From: Rhizobium skierniewicense
Lineage (GTDB): Bacteria; Pseudomonadota; Alphaproteobacteria; Rhizobiales; Rhizobiaceae
Direction: 5' to 3'
Length of the DNA: 64,000 bases
Assembly: GCF_014196515.1 (NCBI RefSeq)
Contig: NZ_JACIDV010000007.1
Span: 186,001 to 250,000, forward strand
Shown: piece by piece, positions 8,273-17,562 of the stretch
Layout of the letters: every line of letters starts with the position of its first letter
Numbering within the stretch: the stretch's first letter is position 1
Notes under the pieces: generated by a model
Databases searched by the model: none
Told to the model about the DNA's origin: nothing
Seen by the model: only the letters and a program-made list of their open reading frames with translations
Position numbers and translations under genes: made by a program

Positions 8273-9406
8273 TTAGACCGGCGCGTTATCCGCACGGCTC
8301 GGAGATGGCAGCGCCAGCACCACCTGGCTCGCCGCATCGGCGGGTGCCTGGTCGTCCTCGCCCTCGGAAGACTGGTTGCGCACGATGCGGACACCCTTGA
8401 TGCGTCGGGAATCGGCGTCGAGAATATGGAACTCGAAACCCGGGACGGCACGAACCACTTCGCCCTTGACCGGAATGCGGCCCAGCGCAAAGAAGATCAG
8501 TCCGCCCAGCGTATCGATTTCCTCTATATGTTCGCGAACATCGAAATCATGCCCGATGACATCGGCAAGCTCGGTCAATTCGGCGCGCGCATCGGCTATC
8601 AGAACATCATCCGACAGGCGCGAGAACATCGTCTCGTCCTTGTCATGCTCGTCGTCAATGTCGCCCACCACCATTTCAACGATGTCTTCGTGGCTGACGA
8701 GGCCATCCGTCCCGCCATATTCGTCGATGACGAGAGCAAGCTGCGTGCGCTGTGCCTGCATGGTCTTCAACAGGGTCGACGCGAGCATGGATGACGGCAC
8801 GAAGAGGATTTTGCGGACGAGACCGGCATCTGCAAGCGTCTGCTCCAGATCGACGCGAGCCAGATCAAAATTCGCCCGTGGGGATTTTGCCGCCCGCGTT
8901 CCCTCGACCGCCGCAGCGCGCGAGCCGGCGCGACGCTTGTTGCGGGCCTGCTTGCCAATGAAGGCCAGCAGGTCGCGGATGTGGATCATGCCTTTGGGGT
9001 TGTCCAGCGTCTCGTCATAAACCGGCATGCGCGAGCGGCCCGTCTCTTCAAAGAGAATCATCGCTTCGCCGACCGTCATATCCTGATCCAGCCCGTCGAT
9101 ATCGACACGCGGAATCATGATGTCTTCGACGTGAACTTCGCGGAACCGCAGGATATTGTTGAGCATCGCCCGCTCTTCGGGCGTGAAGGCTGCACCGATT
9201 TCGGTGTCCGTCATCAGCGCGTCGGTAATGTCTTCCCGGAGACGCTCGCCTTGCGACGGCTTCAAGAGCCGCGAGATTCGAGACCAGAGGGATGCCCTGG
9301 GTTTAAAATGATACTCGGATCGTGAGGGACTACTGCCTTCCTCCGATGAGGATTGTTCCCCGGTATCTTTGCCCTCGAGGGGCGGTCGTGCCGAATGTTC
9401 GTTCAT
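8273..9406 (-). CDS. corC: CBS-domain protein, CorC/TlyC (hemolysin C-like) family
   Basis: 377 residues. It has a disordered N-terminal part (about 60 residues), two CBS domains (around residues 90-240, beginning near IMIPRVDIDGL) and a C-terminal CorC_HlyC transporter-associated domain with EYGGTDGLVSHEDIVE. Such proteins bind adenine nucleotides and are associated with Mg/Co efflux or lipoprotein-processing loci. There is no DUF21 membrane domain, so it is soluble. The ATG at 9406 (MNEHSARP) is preferred over an in-frame start seven codons upstream that would overlap the ybeY stop. It lies in the phoH-ybeY-corC-lnt order common in alphaproteobacteria. Confidence 0.92.
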   Translation of the reverse strand: MNEHSARPPLEGKDTGEQSSSEEGSSPSRSEYHFKPRASLWSRISRLLKPSQGERLREDITDALMTDTEIGAAFTPEERAMLNNILRFREVHVEDIMIPRVDIDGLDQDMTVGEAMILFEETGRSRMPVYDETLDNPKGMIHIRDLLAFIGKQARNKRRAGSRAAAVEGTRAAKSPRANFDLARVDLEQTLADAGLVRKILFVPSSMLASTLLKTMQAQRTQLALVIDEYGGTDGLVSHEDIVEMVVGDIDDEHDKDETMFSRLSDDVLIADARAELTELADVIGHDFDVREHIEEIDTLGGLIFFALGRIPVKGEVVRAVPGFEFHILDADSRRIKGVRIVRNQSSEGEDDQAPADAASQVVLALPSPSRADNAPV

Positions 9407-9423
9407 GGTCCCAGACTGTTTAA

Positions 9424-9930
9424 TCAAAGCGGTTCCTGTCCCGCATAGGGATCAGATAGACCAAGCTTGGCCAAAATGCGAGTCTCAAGCTCTTCCATTT
9501 CTTCGGCATCCTCGGCGTCGATGTGATCGTAACCGAAAAGATGCAGAAATCCATGCACCAGAAGATGGGTCAGATGATCATCGAAACTCTTCTCGAGATC
9601 AAGCGCTTCACGCTCCACGGTTTCACGCGCGATGACGATATCACCCAGCATCGGCCCCGGCATGCCGCCGGGCTCCAGCGGATAGGCCGGGAAGGACAGC
9701 ACATTCGTTGGCTTGTCCTTTTCGCGCCACTCCGCATTGATTTCCCGGATCGACGCGTCGTCGGTAAAGACCAGCGACAGCTCTGTGGTATCCTTGGGAA
9801 ACGGCTGCTGTTCTTCCGCTTTCAAAAAATCGACAGCCGGGTCCAGGACCCGGCTGACAAAGGCGAACAGCTCGTCTTCCGATGGCCAGGCCTCAGCCTC
9901 GACGCTGATCTGTATATCCAGTGCGGTCAT
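9424..9930 (-). CDS. ybeY: Endoribonuclease YbeY (16S rRNA maturation factor)
   Basis: Zinc-dependent single-strand RNase that acts in 16S rRNA 3'-end maturation and ribosome quality control. 168 residues. The metal site H-x3-H-x5-H is readable as HGFLHLFGYDH near residue 130, preceded by the conserved LSFPAYP and GDIVIA strands. The ATG at 9930 (MTALDIQ) is chosen over a TTG four codons upstream. It starts just after phoH ends (stop at 9939) and precedes corC, so the three are almost certainly one operon. Identification is firm. Confidence 0.96.
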   Translation of the reverse strand: MTALDIQISVEAEAWPSEDELFAFVSRVLDPAVDFLKAEEQQPFPKDTTELSLVFTDDASIREINAEWREKDKPTNVLSFPAYPLEPGGMPGPMLGDIVIARETVEREALDLEKSFDDHLTHLLVHGFLHLFGYDHIDAEDAEEMEELETRILAKLGLSDPYAGQEPL

Positions 9931-9938
9931 GTCTTGCG

Positions 9939-10994
9939 TCAAATGCCTCTTGGCAGGCTCTCGTCCGGTACCGCCGTCTGGGCTTCATAGGCGCGGACGA
10001 TCCGTGCGACCATCGGGTGGCGAACGACGTCCACGTCCTTGAAGCGCACCACGGACACGCCTTCGACATCCGTGAGGATTTGCAACGCGTCCACAAGGCC
10101 GGACTTCATGCCGCGCGGCAAATCCACCTGGCTCGGGTCGCCCGTCACGATCATGCGGCCGTTTTCACCCAGACGCGTCAAAAACATCTTCATCTGCATC
10201 GTCGTGGTGTTCTGCGCTTCGTCGAGAATGACGACCGAATTGGCCAGCGTGCGTCCGCGCATGAAGGCCAGCGGCGCGATTTCGATGACGCCCGCCTGAA
10301 TGGCACGCTCCACCTTGTCACCGGGCATCATGTCGTAAAGGGCGTCGTAAAGTGGACGCAGGTAAGGATCGACCTTCTCCTTCATGTCGCCGGGCAAGAA
10401 GCCCAGGCGCTCACCGGCTTCGACCGCCGGACGTGACAGGATGATCCGATCCACGACACCGCGCTCCAGCAATTGCGCCGCGTGCGCCACAGCCAGATAG
10501 GTCTTGCCGGTACCGGCCGGTCCAACGCCGAAGACGAGCTCCGACTGTTCCAGCGCCCGCATATAGACATCCTGCGTCGGCGTGCGGGCAGCGATTGTCT
10601 TCTTGCGGGTGGAGATCTGCGCCATGGAGACCTTGGCCTTGCGCTCCATGGTTGGCAAGATCAGCTGGTCGTCGGCTGCCATGGCCATCCGAATGGCCCC
10701 TTCCACGTCAGACACCTCGACCGTCCCGCCTTTTTGCAGGCGCTCGTAAAGGGTGTCGAGTGCGCGGCGCGCCTGATTGGTGGCGACGAGTTCACCGGTG
10801 ATGGCAACGGAGTTGCCGCGAGGGCGCGCGTCAATCTTCAGACGCTGTTCCAGCAATTTGAGGTTCTGATCGAACTGACCGAATAGCTCTCCGGCTATCC
10901 TGTTATTCTCGAACGTGAGGACGAAGTGATTGGCGTCGGTCGCGGCTGGGCGTGGCTGGCGCGATGAGGGTGATACCAATTCGTGTGCGTTCAA
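9939..10994 (-). CDS. phoH: PhoH family ATPase
   Basis: 351-residue PhoH-like protein with a RecA-type ATPase domain: Walker A GPAGTGKT at residues 158-165 and Walker B VILDEAQNTT near residue 245. The N-terminal part contains a KH-like region, suggesting RNA binding; PhoH proteins are widely paired with ybeY and are thought to assist rRNA maturation. The start appears to be TTG at 10994 (codes for MNAHELVSP), with a GGGAG about 11 bases upstream; I see no ATG before about residue 80. It lies downstream of miaB with a 46-base gap. Confidence 0.94.
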   Translation of the reverse strand: MNAHELVSPSSRQPRPAATDANHFVLTFENNRIAGELFGQFDQNLKLLEQRLKIDARPRGNSVAITGELVATNQARRALDTLYERLQKGGTVEVSDVEGAIRMAMAADDQLILPTMERKAKVSMAQISTRKKTIAARTPTQDVYMRALEQSELVFGVGPAGTGKTYLAVAHAAQLLERGVVDRIILSRPAVEAGERLGFLPGDMKEKVDPYLRPLYDALYDMMPGDKVERAIQAGVIEIAPLAFMRGRTLANSVVILDEAQNTTTMQMKMFLTRLGENGRMIVTGDPSQVDLPRGMKSGLVDALQILTDVEGVSVVRFKDVDVVRHPMVARIVRAYEAQTAVPDESLPRGI

Positions 10995-11040
10995 GCGGTC
11001 AGGCTCCCGTCCTAATCAGTGTCGGTTCCTCACTCTAGCT

Positions 11041-12438
11041 TTATGCCACCTCGGCAAACAAGCTGTTTGGACCCGTTGCGGTGATTCGTACATGAATAAT
11101 GTCGCCGATTTTCATGTCATTTGCATCAAGATTCACAGATTGCAGCCAAGGAGATCGTCCAATCAACTGGCCGGGCATCCGACCCGGCTTTTCCAGCAGC
11201 ACATCCATGGTCTTGCCGACCAGCGATCCGGCAAATTCGTGCTGCTGTTTCAGCAGGAGAGCCTGTAGTCGCTCCAGCCTTTCGGCCTTCACGTCTTCGG
11301 GTACCTGATCGGTCAGATCCGCTCCCGGCGTGCCGGGACGTGTCGAATATTTGAACGAAAAGGCCTGCGCGTATTTCACCTCTTCCACCAGCGCCAGCGT
11401 ATCGTCGAAATCACGATCCGTCTCGCCGGGGAAACCAACAATAAAGTCTCCGGACATGGCAATATCAGGGCGGGCACTGCGAATTTTTTCGATCAGCCTA
11501 ATATACTCCTCGCCGGTGTGTCGGCGGTTCATGGCCTTGAGGATCCGGTCGGAGCCGGATTGCACCGGAAGGTGAAGATAAGGCATCAAAACGCGCAGAT
11601 CGCGATGCGCCTCGATGAGCCGGTCGTCCATGTCGCGCGGGTGGCTGGTCGTATAACGCAGGCGGGCGATACCGGGGATCTCGGCCAACCGGTAGAGCAA
11701 TTCGGCAAGGCCCCATTGCTCGCCCTTCGGTCCCGTCGAGCGCCACGCATTGACGTTCTGGCCCAGCAGCGTGATTTCGCGCACACCGGACTGCGCCAGC
11801 CGCGTCGCTTCATCGACAATCTGCTGTACGGGCCGCGAAACTTCCGAACCACGCGTGTAGGGCACCACGCAGAAGGTACAGAACTTGTCGCAGCCTTCCT
11901 GAACCGTCAGAAAAGCGGTGACGCCACGCGCCCGGATCTTCGCAGTTTCGGCGACCGGCAGGTGCTCGAACTTGTCTTCGACGGCATATTCGGTCTCGAT
12001 CACGCGCTCGCCGCCGCGCACCCGCCGCAGCGCTTCGGGCAGACGATGGTAAGTCTGTGGGCCGATCACCACGTCGACTGCCGGCGCACGGCGCAGAATT
12101 TCCTCGCCCTCGGCCTGGGCCACGCAACCGGCAACGCCGATCACGAATTCGCGACCCTGCTCTTCGCGGGACTTCTTCATATCCCGCAGGCGTCCAAGCG
12201 CGGAGTAGACCTTCTCGGCGGCCTTTTCCCTGATATGACAGGTGTTGAGCAGAACCAGATCCGCCTCACCCATATCCTCGGTCGGCACATAGCCGTCCTT
12301 GGCCAGCGCGTCGCTCATGCGCACGCTGTCATAGACATTCATCTGACAGCCATAGGTCTTGATAAAGACCTTGCGGCTGTTTGCACCTTCGCGAAGAGCA
12401 GTCGGGGCGGCCTCGAGGCCGATCGTTTCCTGGGTCAT
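11041..12438 (-). CDS. miaB: tRNA-2-methylthio-N6-dimethylallyladenosine synthase
   Basis: Radical-SAM methylthiotransferase that makes ms2i6A37 in tRNAs reading UNN codons. 465 residues with the three expected domains. The N-terminal UPF0004 domain has three cluster cysteines ([27 protein letters not shown]). The radical-SAM core has [12 protein letters not shown], the CxxxCxxC cluster, near residue 185. The C-terminal TRAM domain carries RNA-binding basic residues. The ATG at 12438 starts MTQETIG. It lies between the acyltransferase gene and phoH on the same strand. No defects seen. Confidence 0.97.
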   Translation of the reverse strand: MTQETIGLEAAPTALREGANSRKVFIKTYGCQMNVYDSVRMSDALAKDGYVPTEDMGEADLVLLNTCHIREKAAEKVYSALGRLRDMKKSREEQGREFVIGVAGCVAQAEGEEILRRAPAVDVVIGPQTYHRLPEALRRVRGGERVIETEYAVEDKFEHLPVAETAKIRARGVTAFLTVQEGCDKFCTFCVVPYTRGSEVSRPVQQIVDEATRLAQSGVREITLLGQNVNAWRSTGPKGEQWGLAELLYRLAEIPGIARLRYTTSHPRDMDDRLIEAHRDLRVLMPYLHLPVQSGSDRILKAMNRRHTGEEYIRLIEKIRSARPDIAMSGDFIVGFPGETDRDFDDTLALVEEVKYAQAFSFKYSTRPGTPGADLTDQVPEDVKAERLERLQALLLKQQHEFAGSLVGKTMDVLLEKPGRMPGQLIGRSPWLQSVNLDANDMKIGDIIHVRITATGPNSLFAEVA

Positions 12439-12538
12439 GGCCGTTATCTAATGATTTTAAGCGCCACATTAAACAGAAAAATGCGCGATCGCGAACGTCT
12501 GAGCGAAAACCGGATCGCAGCATCGGAAAATCCCGGTC

Positions 12539-13339
12539 TCAACGTGGCTTTCGCCAGCCGCCGCGCAAGCTGAAGCCCAGCATCGCACGAAGAGACATCG
12601 TCGCTTGAACGCTCAATGCCTTTCGATTATCCCCACGACGAAAGGGGATCGTCTCGCCAAAGGACACATCGACATCGATGGCCCCGGCTTTCAACAGGCC
12701 AAGCAGCGACGGCACCAGCCCGACCGTTCCCGGCCAGGCCGCGACCGGGCGGTGGTAGCGACCCATCGCCATGCCGTAAATGCCGGTATAGGCGATCGTG
12801 ACCGGCTGGACATGTACCAGCTCCCCCGGCACCTGCTCGGCCGCACTCGACGCTGCGCCGAAGAGGGAGGATTTGACGGGCAAAATCCGGTTGCCGTCAG
12901 AGGTCGTTCCCTCGGGAAAAAGCACGACGATTTCACCGTCCGCCAGACGTTGCGCAATCTCGTTGACCTGCGCGCCCGCGCTTCGTTTCTGCTCCCGCGC
13001 AATGAAGATGGTTTTCTGCAATCGCGCCAGAACACCGAAGACCGGCCAGTCGCGCACTTCCGTCTTGGCGATGAACGCCACATCGGCAACGCTGCCCAAC
13101 ACCATGATATCGGTCCATGAGACATGGTTGACCACCAGGAGAAGAGGCTTGGCGGTTTCCAGCCTGTCATGGACATGCACCTTGATGCCCAGCGCGTGGC
13201 ACGCAATCCGGTGCCAGTATCGTGGCAAGCGGCGTCTGAGCGGGAGATCGAAGCAGAGACCAATCAGTTGCACGGGTAAAAGAACAAGTGTCGCCACCGT
13301 CAGGACGACGGTCAGATAGATCACCCGCAACCACATCAT
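12539..13339 (-). CDS. olsA: 1-acyl-glycerol-3-phosphate-type acyltransferase (PlsC/OlsA-like)
   Basis: Membrane-associated acyltransferase of 266 residues. An N-terminal hydrophobic segment (residues 5-30) is followed by the acyltransferase motifs: NHVSWTD (the H-x4-D catalytic motif) near residue 72 and FPEGTTSDG near residue 143. Family members acylate lysophosphatidic acid (PlsC) or lyso-ornithine lipid (OlsA). From memory, the position next to miaB matches the location of the rhizobial olsA gene, and olsB is present in this window at 25.3 kb. The symbol is therefore a synteny-based inference; the family assignment is certain. The ATG at 13339 or the adjacent one at 13336 starts the gene, 30 bases after fur. 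Confidence 0.8.
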   Translation of the reverse strand: MMWLRVIYLTVVLTVATLVLLPVQLIGLCFDLPLRRRLPRYWHRIACHALGIKVHVHDRLETAKPLLLVVNHVSWTDIMVLGSVADVAFIAKTEVRDWPVFGVLARLQKTIFIAREQKRSAGAQVNEIAQRLADGEIVVLFPEGTTSDGNRILPVKSSLFGAASSAAEQVPGELVHVQPVTIAYTGIYGMAMGRYHRPVAAWPGTVGLVPSLLGLLKAGAIDVDVSFGETIPFRRGDNRKALSVQATMSLRAMLGFSLRGGWRKPR

Positions 13340-13369
13340 CGCTTCATCCGCTTTGTGGCCTTGTCTGCT

Positions 13370-13798
13370 TCAATTGTCTTCAGGCTTTAGAGGCACACCA
13401 TAGAGCTCAAGACGGTGATCAACCAGCCTGAAGCCATGTTCACGCGCGATTTTTTCCTGCAAGGCTTCGATCTCGGGCGAATGAAACTCGATCACCACGC
13501 CATGCTTGAGGTCGATCAGGTGATCGTGGTGTTCTTCCGGCATCGTTTCGTAGCGCGAGCGGCCATCGCGGAAATCGTGCCGCTCGATGATACCGGCATC
13601 CTCAAACAGCTTGACCGTGCGATAGACCGTGGAAATGGAAATGCGCGGATCGACTGCGGAAGACCGGCGATAGAGCTCTTCGACATCGGGATGATCAACG
13701 GATTCCTGGATGACGCGGGCAATCACGCGACGCTGGTCGGTCATGCGCATACCGCGCTCGGCACACAGTTCTTCCAGGGTTTTCGAGATATCTATCAC
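13370..13798 (-). CDS. fur: Fur-family metalloregulator (Fur/Mur type)
   Basis: 142-residue Fur-family repressor with an N-terminal winged helix (residues 1-85, including MRMTDQRRVIARVIQ) and a C-terminal metal-binding dimer domain with EEHHDH and later His and Glu ligands. There is a single Cys (residue 12) and no CxxC pair, so the structural zinc site of classical Fur is missing. In rhizobia such proteins usually act as Mur, responding to manganese and repressing the sitABCD transporter; in Agrobacterium the protein also affects iron. The start is GTG at 13798. It lies downstream of rimI with a 66-base gap and upstream of the acyltransferase gene. Confidence 0.92.
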   Translation of the reverse strand: MIDISKTLEELCAERGMRMTDQRRVIARVIQESVDHPDVEELYRRSSAVDPRISISTVYRTVKLFEDAGIIERHDFRDGRSRYETMPEEHHDHLIDLKHGVVIEFHSPEIEALQEKIAREHGFRLVDHRLELYGVPLKPEDN

Positions 13799-13864
13799 GT
13801 CGTTTAGGCTTTCAACTGCTTCCGTTGGGTCGCCCTGAGGCGCTGTGCTTGGTCTCTACACGAC

Positions 13865-14359
13865 CTAGCGAAGATCACGCCGCATGACAAGCGCCGTCGA
13901 CTTCGTGCCATCCTTGGCTGTGTAGTAGGCCTGCCGTTCGGCGACCGTTTCGAAGCCCAGTTTTCTATACAGACCGATGGCACCAGCGTTGCCGCCATCC
14001 ACCTCCAGAAACATGGTTTCAGCGCCACGCATCATCGCTTCGCGCATGACCGACTGCATCAGCCGCCAGCCCAGACCGGAGCGACCGAACTTGTGGCTAA
14101 CGGCAAGGGTCAGGATTTCCGCCTCCCCGCCCGCCTCCCGTGACAGCACGAACCCGCCCATCGGTTTGCTGAAGAATGCATTGGTCTGGCGCGCGACAGC
14201 ACCAAACACACTCGATTGTCCCAGCAGGCCGGCAAATTCTGCGTCACTCCATGGACGCGGAAACCGCTCATGGTGGAGCGTGGCCACATCGGCGCAATCA
14301 GCGTGCTCCATGGCAAGAACTTCGAAAAAGGGTTTCCAGCTGAGATAATCGTCAAACAT
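13865..14359 (-). CDS. rimI: Ribosomal-protein-alanine N-acetyltransferase (RimI-like, GNAT)
   Basis: 164-residue GNAT acetyltransferase. The acetyl-CoA-binding motif region LTLAVSHKFGRSGLGWRLM (R/Q-x-x-G-x-G/A) lies in the middle, followed by FLEVDGGNAGAIGLYRKLGF, the typical RimI C-terminal motif. The expected substrate is the N-terminal Ala of ribosomal protein S18, but GNAT substrate specificity cannot be read from sequence. It lies directly downstream of tsaB, the usual tsaB-rimI pairing, which supports the name. The ATG at 14359 gives a slightly long N-terminus compared with E. coli RimI (148 residues). Confidence 0.88.
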   Translation of the reverse strand: MFDDYLSWKPFFEVLAMEHADCADVATLHHERFPRPWSDAEFAGLLGQSSVFGAVARQTNAFFSKPMGGFVLSREAGGEAEILTLAVSHKFGRSGLGWRLMQSVMREAMMRGAETMFLEVDGGNAGAIGLYRKLGFETVAERQAYYTAKDGTKSTALVMRRDLR

Positions 14360-14398
14360 GTCAGGGAATCATCCGCATCAGGGTATGAATTGCCCGTA

Positions 14399-15067
14399 TC
14401 AGGCTACCGGGCGACGTTCCAGTGCAAATCCTGTCTGCGGTTTGGCGTCGGGTCCGCGCAGGTAGAGCGGCGCGGGTTTGGGCACGCCCACCGGCTTTGT
14501 CGCAGCCACGCGGGCTACGGTCGCAATCGCGAACCGATCCGGCCCTGACCCGGTCTCGCCACCGGCCAAAAGCGGGTGAGCCGAGCCGATGATAGTGCCA
14601 GCGAACCCTGAAAGGGCTGCTTTCGCGTCCTCCAGAGACAGCAATGCCGCATCGCTTGAGGGCGCGCCATCTGCCGCGAACGTCTGGAGATAGACCTCAC
14701 CGCGCTTAGCATCGAGGCCGACCGCAACCGGCAGACCGGGATTTTGAGACAGGTGATGGGCGGCGAGCGTTTCCAGCGTGGTGATGCCCACTGCCTCGAC
14801 ACCCAAAGACAGCGCAAAGCCGCGTGCTGCGGCAACACCGACGCGGATGCCCGTGAAGGAACCGGGCCCAATGGTCACAGCGATCCGCTCTATGGCATCG
14901 AGCGTCACGGATGCCTCGTTCAAGGCACCGTCGATGATGCCCATCAGAAGCTCCGCATGGCCCTTGCCGATGTGTTCTGTCACCTCACCCAGCACCGCGT
15001 CCGCCGCACTGTCATAAACACAGGCAGAACAATCCACGCCGGATGTATCGATGGAGAGAATCAGCAT
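14399..15067 (-). CDS. tsaB: tRNA threonylcarbamoyladenosine biosynthesis protein TsaB
   Basis: 222 residues, close to the 231 of E. coli TsaB (YeaZ). ASKHA-fold partner of TsaD in the complex that makes t6A37 in ANN-decoding tRNAs. The N-terminal start MLILSIDTSG and the segment TIGPGSFTGIRVGVA near residue 65 are diagnostic of the family. Unlike TsaD it lacks the metal-binding HxxxH motif, as expected for TsaB. The ATG at 15067 lies 18 bases beyond the end of nfuA, so nfuA-tsaB-rimI are probably co-transcribed. Confidence 0.95.
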   Translation of the reverse strand: MLILSIDTSGVDCSACVYDSAADAVLGEVTEHIGKGHAELLMGIIDGALNEASVTLDAIERIAVTIGPGSFTGIRVGVAAARGFALSLGVEAVGITTLETLAAHHLSQNPGLPVAVGLDAKRGEVYLQTFAADGAPSSDAALLSLEDAKAALSGFAGTIIGSAHPLLAGGETGSGPDRFAIATVARVAATKPVGVPKPAPLYLRGPDAKPQTGFALERRPVA

Positions 15068-15085
15068 GAGGAAAGCTGCCCTTGA

Positions 15086-15649
15086 TCAGACAGCCTCGAC
15101 CTCTTGCACTTCAGGAACGAAGTGGCGCAGCAGGTTCTGAACGCCGTGCTTCAACGTCGCCGTAGAAGACGGGCAACCCGAACAGGCGCCCTTCATGTTG
15201 AGGAACACCGTACCGTCGCGAAAACCGCGGAAGGTGATATCGCCGCCATCCTGCGCAACGGCGGGACGCACACGCGTTTCCAGAAGTTCCTTGATGGTGG
15301 CGACGATTGTTTCGTCACCAGCCTCGAAGAACTCTTCTTCCTCATCCGATATCTCAGCCGAGACCGCCGTTCCCATCAACGGGCGCCCGGACATGAAGTG
15401 CTCCATGATCGAACCGAGAATCGCAGGCTTGAGGTGCTGCCATTCGGCGCCGTCCTTGCTCACGGTGATGAAATCGAAACCGTAATAGACGCCGGTGACG
15501 CCCGGAATTTCAAAAAGCACAGAGGCCAGCGGCGAGGCCTGCGCTTGCGCGGCGTTCAGGAATTCCGCCGTCCCGCTTTCCAGAACGACCTTGCCCGGAA
15601 GAAATTTCAGGGTGGCCGGGTTCGGTGTGGATTCCGTCTGAATGAACAT
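15086..15649 (-). CDS. nfuA: NifU/NfuA-type iron-sulfur cluster scaffold protein
   Basis: 187 residues. An N-terminal Nfu_N domain (MFIQTESTPNPATLKFLPG at the start) is followed by a C-terminal NifU-like domain containing the cluster-binding CxxC in GACSGCPSSTATL. It carries 4Fe-4S clusters to apo-proteins; this is the mitochondrial NFU1-like arrangement typical of alphaproteobacteria, not the nitrogen-fixation NifU. The ATG at 15649 has a GGAGAT ribosome-binding site a few bases upstream. The longer in-frame start eight codons earlier would overlap that site and is rejected. Confidence 0.94.
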   Translation of the reverse strand: MFIQTESTPNPATLKFLPGKVVLESGTAEFLNAAQAQASPLASVLFEIPGVTGVYYGFDFITVSKDGAEWQHLKPAILGSIMEHFMSGRPLMGTAVSAEISDEEEEFFEAGDETIVATIKELLETRVRPAVAQDGGDITFRGFRDGTVFLNMKGACSGCPSSTATLKHGVQNLLRHFVPEVQEVEAV

Positions 15650-15793
15650 AGTGATCTCCCTCGGGACGAGCACGAGCCATCCCGGAATTTAGAATACTTC
15701 CAAAGTATGCCGGACGAAGCCTGACTTCAAGTCCTGACATGATAAACCCATTCAAGAAATAAGCATATCCTGTTCAAGCCGATATCGTCGGCC

Positions 15794-16285
15794 TCAGCAC
15801 AGCGCGTCGATTTCCTCGTCGGTCAAGCTATCCGGCAGAACCGTCACCGGAATGGGAAACGCCGTACCGCGTCCGGCGATGGACGACACCAGCGGGCCGG
15901 GACCTTCCTTGGTGGAACCGGCTGCCAGAACGAGAATGGCGATATCGCGGTCTTCCTCGATCAGCCCGTGAATCTGCTCGGCGGCATTGCCTTCGCGGAT
16001 CACCATTTCCGGCTCCGACCCCACATTTTCACGCACCTTTTGTGCGACCTTCGCCAGCGATGCCTCCGCTTCCTCACGCGCTTCGGCACGCATGATCTGC
16101 TCGACACCCAGCCATTGCTGGAAATCGCCGTCCGGGATCACATAGAGAAGCACGAGCGCGCCATTGGAATTCTTTGCGCGGCGACCGGCATAATGAACGG
16201 CCCTTTCGCATTCGGGCGTCCCATCGATGACCACCAGAAACTTACGGCGGTGTCCTTCGAGACGCGAAAGCCGTTTCGATACCAT
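15794..16285 (-). CDS. Universal stress protein (UspA family)
   Basis: 163-residue UspA-fold protein. The first strand is KFLVVIDGTPECERAVHYA, and a nucleotide-binding-like loop near the C-terminus reads AAGSTKEGPGPLVSSIAGR, an atypical version of the G-x2-G-x9-G(S/T) ATP motif, so ATP binding is uncertain. Physiological role unknown. It lies between trpS and nfuA on the same strand. A GC-rich hairpin sits between trpS and this gene, suggesting its own promoter in 16286-16318. ATG at 16285. Confidence 0.9.
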   Translation of the reverse strand: MVSKRLSRLEGHRRKFLVVIDGTPECERAVHYAGRRAKNSNGALVLLYVIPDGDFQQWLGVEQIMRAEAREEAEASLAKVAQKVRENVGSEPEMVIREGNAAEQIHGLIEEDRDIAILVLAAGSTKEGPGPLVSSIAGRGTAFPIPVTVLPDSLTDEEIDALC

Positions 16286-16313
16286 TGCGTTCTCCTGTCT
16301 TCGCCGTCATAGC

Positions 16314-16340
16314 CAAAGCCGCCCGACGGCTCGGGCGGAC
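16314..16340 (-). terminator. Hairpin terminator candidate after trpS
   Basis: Perfect eight-base stem CCGCCCGA / TCGGGCGG (16319-16326 and 16331-16338) with a four-base loop; on minus it is followed by CTTTGG, a weak T-run. Lies about 60 bases after the trpS stop. Confidence 0.55.
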
Positions 16341-16397
16341 TTTATATCAAATTCCAGGATTAAAACATGCTCTTGCGCGCAGGAAAATCTCGTCGCC

Positions 16398-17462
16398 TCA
16401 GCGCAGGAAACCGATGATGTCGCGCACCTCGTTCATGGTCTTTTCGGCGATTGCGCGTGCTCGCTCGCCACCCTGTTTCAGGATCGCGTCGATATGGCTG
16501 ACATCATCCAGCAGGCGGCGCATCTCGCTATTGATGGGAGCGAGAACATTGACCGCGAGATCGACGAGTGCGGGCTTGAAGGCCGAGAACTGCTGGCCGC
16601 CGAATTCCGCCAGCACGTCCGCCTTGGTCTTGTCCGACAGAGCCGCATAGATGCCGACCAGATTTTCGGCTTCCGCGCGGCCTTTCAATCCCTCGATTTC
16701 ACCTGGCAGCGCGTCCGGGTCGGTCTTGGCCTTCTTGATCTTGCGCGACAGCGTGTCGACATCGTCCATCAGGTTGATGCGCGACAGATCGGAAGGGTCG
16801 GATTTCGACATCTTCTTGGTGCCGTCCTTCAACGACATGACACGCGGCGCAGGGCCGCCGATCAACGGTTCCACCATCGGGAAGTAGGCGTGAACCGGTT
16901 CATTGCCGACGGTGATGTCAATGCCGAGACCGGCATTGCGAATATTGTCGCTGAAATCGATGTTGAACTTCTGGGCGATGTCGCGCGCCAGTTCCAGATG
17001 CTGCTTCTGGTCGTCGCCAACCGGAACATGGGTCGCACGATAGACCAGTATGTCGGCGGCCATGAGGCTTGGATAGGCCAGCAGTCCCAGCGAGACCTGC
17101 TCGGCATTCTTGCCGGACTTGTCCTTGAACTGCGTCATGCGCTCCATCCAGCCGATGCGCGCCACGCAGTTGAACACCCAGGCCAGCTCCGCATGTTGCG
17201 GCACGGCTGACTGGTTGAAGACGATATGCTTGACCGGATCGATGCCCGCCGCGATGAAGGCCGCCGCAATCGAGCGCGTCTGCGCCTTCAGATCAGCATG
17301 GACCAGCTGGGCGGTAATGGCGTGCATGTCCACGACGCAATAGATGCAGTCATTGTTGTCCTGCAAAGCGACGAACTTGCGGATGGCACCAAGATAGTTG
17401 CCCAGATGGAGGTTTCCGGTGGGCTGGACGCCCGAGAAAACCAGCGGCTTGAATGTATCCAT
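16398..17462 (-). CDS. trpS: Tryptophanyl-tRNA synthetase
   Basis: Class I aminoacyl-tRNA synthetase that charges tRNA-Trp. 354 residues, slightly longer than the E. coli enzyme (334). The HIGH-type motif appears as [12 protein letters not shown] near residue 15, and the KMSKS loop as KKMSKSDPS near residue 200. The ATG at 17462 ([14 protein letters not shown]) has a GAGG about seven bases upstream; another ATG at 17468 is too close to that site. It lies between a VOC-family gene and the universal stress gene. Confidence 0.97.
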   Translation of the reverse strand: MDTFKPLVFSGVQPTGNLHLGNYLGAIRKFVALQDNNDCIYCVVDMHAITAQLVHADLKAQTRSIAAAFIAAGIDPVKHIVFNQSAVPQHAELAWVFNCVARIGWMERMTQFKDKSGKNAEQVSLGLLAYPSLMAADILVYRATHVPVGDDQKQHLELARDIAQKFNIDFSDNIRNAGLGIDITVGNEPVHAYFPMVEPLIGGPAPRVMSLKDGTKKMSKSDPSDLSRINLMDDVDTLSRKIKKAKTDPDALPGEIEGLKGRAEAENLVGIYAALSDKTKADVLAEFGGQQFSAFKPALVDLAVNVLAPINSEMRRLLDDVSHIDAILKQGGERARAIAEKTMNEVRDIIGFLR

Positions 17463-17562
17463 GATCATCCTCGAAAAGGCTTGTGGAGGGCCTTGCCTCT
17501 TGTTTCAAATTGGCCGCGCTTATGCACCTGCAAAACTATCCGATCAAGGGGTTTGCATGAAT

